Positions 6,024 through 8,250 of a DNA stretch of 8,250 nt are shown here, piece after piece; the first letter of the stretch is position 1, and each line of letters starts with the position of its first letter. Source of the stretch: Clostridia bacterium (GTDB lineage: Bacteria > Bacillota > Clostridia > Christensenellales > Borkfalkiaceae); contig JAJPXK010000082.1 in NCBI GenBank assembly GCA_021205485.1, forward strand, positions 1 to 8,250, in the 5' to 3' direction. The position numbers and the translations under genes are program-made. The notes beneath the pieces are model-generated. The model was not told the origin of the DNA, made no database searches, and was given only the letters and a program-made list of their open reading frames with translations.

Positions 6024-7121
6024 TTATACCCCGATTATATCGTCGTAATAGTCTGTAAGCCTGCGAGCTTCCCTTGAAATATCGTAGCCCGCGGATATTA
6101 CCTTGTCTTTGGCAAAGTAGTCGCGTTCAAAGCTTCCGCGCAACCTTTCAGACCAGGCGTTTATATCGTTCGCCAGAAATTCGCAGCCGCCCGTTACGTC
6201 GGTCTCCCTTGCCACCGCGTCAGAAAAGAGGCACTTCAGCCCCGAGGCCTGCGCTTCAAGGGCGGATACGCTCATTCCCTCGTACAGGGAGGGCAGGCAG
6301 AATACGTCCGCCGCCTTGTACCATATATCGGGCTTGCAGGGCGGCGCAAAAATTACCTTGCCTTGCAAATTCAGCTCGCCGCAGAGCTTTTCAAGATTTT
6401 TCTTTTCAGGTCCGTCGCCTAAAAGAACAAGCTGCATGTCTTCCCTTTTTGCTTCGGCGAAAGCCCTTATAAGAAGGCCGAGGTTTTTCTGCTTTGCAAA
6501 TCTCCCCGTAAAAAGAGCCGTGGTTTTTGTAAGCGAGCAGGCCTTTTTAGCCTCGGCGTGCTCGCTTTCGGAGCAGGAAAATCTGGCTGTATCTATGGCG
6601 TTAGGCAAAATAAAAGCCTTGTCCGCCTGTTTTTTGAAGACGCTTTCCGCCGCGGAGCGGCTGCACGCCGCAAGGTGAGTGGCGTACCTTCCCGCAAACG
6701 GACGCATAAATTTTTTAATCAGATACCTGTCGGAATTTTTGTTGAACGAGCTGTGCGCGTGGCATATCCTTACAGGCACGCCGCATTTTGCCGCCGGCTC
6801 AAGCGCTATGGCCGAAAGTATTGTCATATGCGAGTGTACGGCGGCGTAGCCCCCTTCAAGGCAGAATTTTTTAAGCTCTTCAGCGGCCTTTAACGGGTCT
6901 TTGTCAAGGCGGGGAATGTAAAATATCTGCGACTGCGCGTCTGTTGCCTTTACCTTGTCGTCAAAGGGCGAAGGGGAGTAGGCCGCAAAGTCAAACCTGT
7001 AGCGGGAAAGGTCACAATGCTCCATATAATTGAGCAAACAAGAGGCAACGCCCCCTAAGTTAGTGTTGCCTGTTATCTGTAATATTTTTATTCTGCCGTC
7101 TGCCATAATTTTGTCCGTCAT
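6024..7121 (-). CDS. Family 4 glycosyltransferase (GT-B fold, EpsF/CapM-like)
   Basis: A retaining glycosyltransferase of 365 residues, the usual size, likely the second enzyme of the glycan pathway, adding a sugar to the product of the upstream priming transferase. The N-terminal Rossmann domain begins ILQITGNTNLGGVASCLLNY (13-32) and has the acceptor-side HSHMTILSAIA and ICHAHSS segments (96-125). The C-terminal domain has LFTGRFAKQKNLGLLIRAF (203-221), LVLLGDGPEK (231-240) and the nucleotide-sugar motif E-x7-E at E281 and E289 (LYEGMSVSALEAQASG). Its ATG overlaps the stop of the sugar transferase gene as ATGA (7118-7121), a classic coupling signal. No good separate ribosome site is visible, so translation probably depends on the upstream gene. 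Met6 (7106) is a possible alternative start. The sugar used is unknown. Confidence 0.93.
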   Translation of the reverse strand: MTDKIMADGRIKILQITGNTNLGGVASCLLNYMEHCDLSRYRFDFAAYSPSPFDDKVKATDAQSQIFYIPRLDKDPLKAAEELKKFCLEGGYAAVHSHMTILSAIALEPAAKCGVPVRICHAHSSFNKNSDRYLIKKFMRPFAGRYATHLAACSRSAAESVFKKQADKAFILPNAIDTARFSCSESEHAEAKKACSLTKTTALFTGRFAKQKNLGLLIRAFAEAKREDMQLVLLGDGPEKKNLEKLCGELNLQGKVIFAPPCKPDIWYKAADVFCLPSLYEGMSVSALEAQASGLKCLFSDAVARETDVTGGCEFLANDINAWSERLRGSFERDYFAKDKVISAGYDISREARRLTDYYDDIIGV

Positions 7122-7891
7122 TCTTTTGACGCTTCCGTCATAGCCGCCTCGGGCTGCGAGATAGGTTTATTAGGAATAACTTCGCCCTCGTCAAAATTGC
7201 CGGCGGTGGCTTCGTTTATTTTGTAATTTTCTATTACGTCAAGCTTTAAAGCGTTGTACTCGTCCCAGGGGACGCGTTTTATAAATCTGCGTTCGCCCGC
7301 AAACAGCACGGCTATAGTCTTGAAGAATATCTTTACGTCGGCGAAAAACGAAAGATGCGTAACGTAGTACGCGTCGTAGTAACGCCTTGTTCTGTCTTTA
7401 AGGTGAGAGTTCCCGCTTACCTGCCCTAAACCCGTAAGGCCGGGCCTCATTTCAAATTTGATAAGTTCCCATTCCTCGTACTGGAAGTGGTGAGCCATAA
7501 GCGGCCTGTGGCCGATTATGCACATTTCGCCCCTTAAAATATTTGCAAGCTGAGGCAGTTCGTCTATGCGGAGTTTGCGTATAACCTTGCCTACTTTGGT
7601 AAGGTTTGCGTTGTTGTCTTTGATTACAGGCCTGTTAGGGTCAAAAGGTATGTCGGTATCCTTCATCGAACGGAACTTGTAGCAGTTGAAAATTTTGCCG
7701 TATCTGCCCCGCCTCGGCTGGCTGAAAATCACCTTTCCGCCGTCCTCTATCTTTATTGCGATGGCGACGGCGGCGAAAACAGGGGAGGTGGCTATAAGAG
7801 CGAAAAAGGCAAAAATAAAGTCTAACGCATACTTAAAGTCTAAATACCCCGTATTAACTTTTTTCCGTTGATTATTTTCTCTCTTCATCAT
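7118..7891 (-). CDS. Priming glycosyltransferase: polyprenyl-phosphate sugar-1-phosphate transferase
   Basis: Starts glycan synthesis by moving a sugar-1-phosphate from a nucleotide sugar to undecaprenyl phosphate. This is the monotopic bacterial sugar transferase family (small PglC/WcaJ-C-terminal-like form). Of 257 residues, about 20-46 form the membrane re-entrant helix with Ser-Pro at 36-37, then KFRSM (72-76), the catalytic Asp-Glu in RIDELPQ (108-114), and RPGLTGLGQVSG (149-160). The usual GPRP loop reads GHRP (127-130). The long N-terminal membrane domain of WcaJ-type enzymes is absent. After the domain there is a hydrophilic, acidic tail (about 218-257). It is the first gene of the operon, with promoter and structured leader upstream. 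Two adjacent ATGs are possible; the second (7888) is better spaced (6 nt) from the weak GGAA. The substrate is not predictable. Confidence 0.94.
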   Translation of the reverse strand: MMKRENNQRKKVNTGYLDFKYALDFIFAFFALIATSPVFAAVAIAIKIEDGGKVIFSQPRRGRYGKIFNCYKFRSMKDTDIPFDPNRPVIKDNNANLTKVGKVIRKLRIDELPQLANILRGEMCIIGHRPLMAHHFQYEEWELIKFEMRPGLTGLGQVSGNSHLKDRTRRYYDAYYVTHLSFFADVKIFFKTIAVLFAGERRFIKRVPWDEYNALKLDVIENYKINEATAGNFDEGEVIPNKPISQPEAAMTEASKE

Positions 7892-7914
7892 AGTTTCCAG
7901 CGTAACTTATTCAG

Positions 7915-7986
7915 GCGGCAAGCCAGGCTGCGTTTTTACGCTTTGCCGCGATGCTTCGGGTTTTTAGCTTTATGATAAAAAGCCCG
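7915..7986 (-). promoter_or_regulatory. Structured 5' leader of the glycan operon (two stem-loops)
   Basis: In the predicted 103-nt untranslated leader two hairpins can be drawn on the minus strand. The first pairs CGGG-C-TTTTTA (7986-7976) with TAAAAACCCG (7966-7957), with a single bulged C and a 9-nt loop. The second pairs GCGGCAA (7949-7943) with TTGCCGC (7921-7915) and encloses a small GCGT-AAAA-ACGC hairpin (7941-7930). Neither is followed by a U-run, so it is not a simple attenuator. It matches no riboswitch class that I can recognise. It might be a regulator binding site, an antitermination element or an mRNA stabiliser. Confidence 0.45.
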
Positions 7987-8000
7987 CAAACACTGCGAGT

Positions 8001-8029
8001 ATTATAGCATATATTTCGTCATAAATCAA
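8001..8029 (-). promoter_or_regulatory. Main sigma-A promoter of the glycan operon
   Basis: Read on the minus strand: TTGATT (8029-8024), a 17-nt spacer, TATAAT (8006-8001), with TGC directly before it (8009-8007), giving an extended -10. Transcription should start at an A near 7994, about 103 nt before the sugar transferase ATG. Spacing and boxes are near ideal, so strong constitutive or housekeeping expression is likely unless the leader regulates it. Confidence 0.8.
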
Positions 8030-8071
8030 CTATATGCGACACAGTACTTTGACTTTTGTGCATAGCGGGAT

Positions 8072-8100
8072 TTTTTAAAAAACAGGGGTAAAATTGTCAA
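8072..8100 (-). promoter_or_regulatory. Possible second upstream promoter of the glycan operon
   Basis: A perfect TTGACA (8100-8095, minus strand) stands 17 nt before TAAAAA (8077-8072), which lacks the important final T of TATAAT. If used, the transcript would start near 8065 and carry a leader of about 170 nt. The A/T-rich context makes chance matches easy. Confidence 0.3.
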
Positions 8101-8151
8101 AAAATATGGTTTTTCGGCATAAATTCGGCCTGAAAGCGGAAATATTTATAC

Positions 8152-8165
8152 AAAAAAATTTTTTT
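8152..8165. other. A7T7 tract, likely intrinsic DNA bend
   Basis: Seven A followed by seven T, a 14-bp perfect palindrome about 125 bp upstream of the main promoter. A-tracts of this form bend DNA. Further A or T runs occur at 8071-8082 (T6A6), 8099-8104 and 8161-8175. It could be a site for nucleoid proteins or simply AT-rich spacer. Confidence 0.35.
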
Positions 8166-8195
8166 CGCGGAAAAAGGAATTATTTTTATGTATAA

Positions 8196-8225
8196 ACAAA
8201 AATTGGCGGAAGAGTAAATTCCGCC
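8196..8225 (-). terminator. Possible intrinsic terminator for a minus-strand gene beyond the right edge
   Basis: GGCGGAA (8205-8211) pairs with TTCCGCC (8219-8225) around a 7-nt loop. On the minus strand the hairpin is followed by AATTTTTG, so it could end a transcript entering from the right. On the plus strand only TTATT follows. The stem is short. If real, it insulates the glycan operon from its upstream neighbour. Confidence 0.4.
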
Positions 8226-8250
8226 TTATTAACTCAGGCTGTCAGACTAC

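Larger units (their letters stand above)
7892..8250. other. 359-nt gap upstream of the glycan operon
   Basis: No convincing gene lies here. Moving away from the sugar transferase start it holds the structured leader, the main promoter (8001-8029), a weaker promoter candidate (8072-8100), a block of A and T tracts (T6A6 at 8071-8082, A7T7 at 8152-8165) that should be strongly bent, and a hairpin with a minus-strand T-run (8196-8225). The last 25 bases show nothing. Confidence 0.7.

Noticed and set aside
7892..7994. Possible c-di-GMP-I (GEMM) riboswitch, because of a GCAAAGC-like word in the leader
   Set aside because: The conserved 5' half of that riboswitch (ACAGGGCAAACC-like) and the tetraloop-receptor pattern are not present. 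A single short word is not enough.
8188..8217. A 9-codon plus-strand ORF (MYKQKLAEE) with an AAGGAA site upstream, ending inside a hairpin
   Set aside because: Too short to judge, no plus-strand gene follows inside the window, and the codons show no leader-peptide pattern such as runs of one amino acid. The AT-rich context makes a chance ATG likely.

Overview
The window looks like chromosome of an anaerobic, Gram-positive-type bacterium, most likely a gut-associated member of the Clostridia (Bacillota). The reasons are: strong AGGAGG-type ribosome sites, sigma-A-like promoters with TGn extended -10 boxes, an oxygen-sensitive iron-sulfur serine dehydratase, a BdhA/YqhD-type iron alcohol dehydrogenase, and moderate G+C with AT-rich intergenic DNA. 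Genus cannot be told from the sequence. There are eight protein genes, no RNA genes, no mobile elements and no CRISPR.

Left part, plus strand (1-3389). A two-gene operon encodes a carboxymuconolactone-decarboxylase/cupin fusion (95-826) and an iron-dependent alcohol dehydrogenase (829-1995). The genes lie 2 nt apart, and the unit ends at a clear intrinsic terminator (2034-2073). It looks like a small redox module acting on an unidentified carbonyl or aromatic substrate. Next is a separately transcribed single-chain L-serine ammonia-lyase (2184-3389). It has a perfect TGn-TATAAT box only 8 nt before its ATG and no Shine-Dalgarno site, so its mRNA is probably leaderless.

Middle. A perfect 20-bp inverted repeat with A and T tracts on both flanks (3414-3457) serves as a shared bidirectional terminator between the serine dehydratase gene and the converging operon. 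Its stem includes the stop codon of the last gene of that operon.

Right part, minus strand (3455-8029, read right to left). A tightly coupled five-gene glycan operon runs: polyprenyl-phosphate sugar-1-phosphate transferase (7118-7891), GT4 glycosyltransferase (6024-7121), GT2 glycosyltransferase (5201-6019), ABC-2 type export permease (4390-5226), ABC ATPase (3455-4381). All junctions overlap or are 8 nt or shorter. The gene order follows the likely pathway: the first sugar is loaded on undecaprenyl phosphate, further sugars are added, and the lipid-linked glycan is flipped or exported by a Wzm/Wzt (TagGH)-like transporter. A well-formed promoter (TTGATT, 17 nt, TGC-TATAAT; 8001-8029) and a structured leader of about 100 nt precede the operon. 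The 359-nt gap 7892-8250 otherwise holds A/T tracts, a possible second promoter and a possible minus-strand terminator of a gene beyond the window.

The families are all known. The less ordinary points are the compact complete glycan operon with only two glycosyltransferases, the three 11-residue repeats at the N-terminus of the ABC ATPase, the GHRP variant in the sugar transferase, the leaderless serine dehydratase gene, and the structured operon leader.
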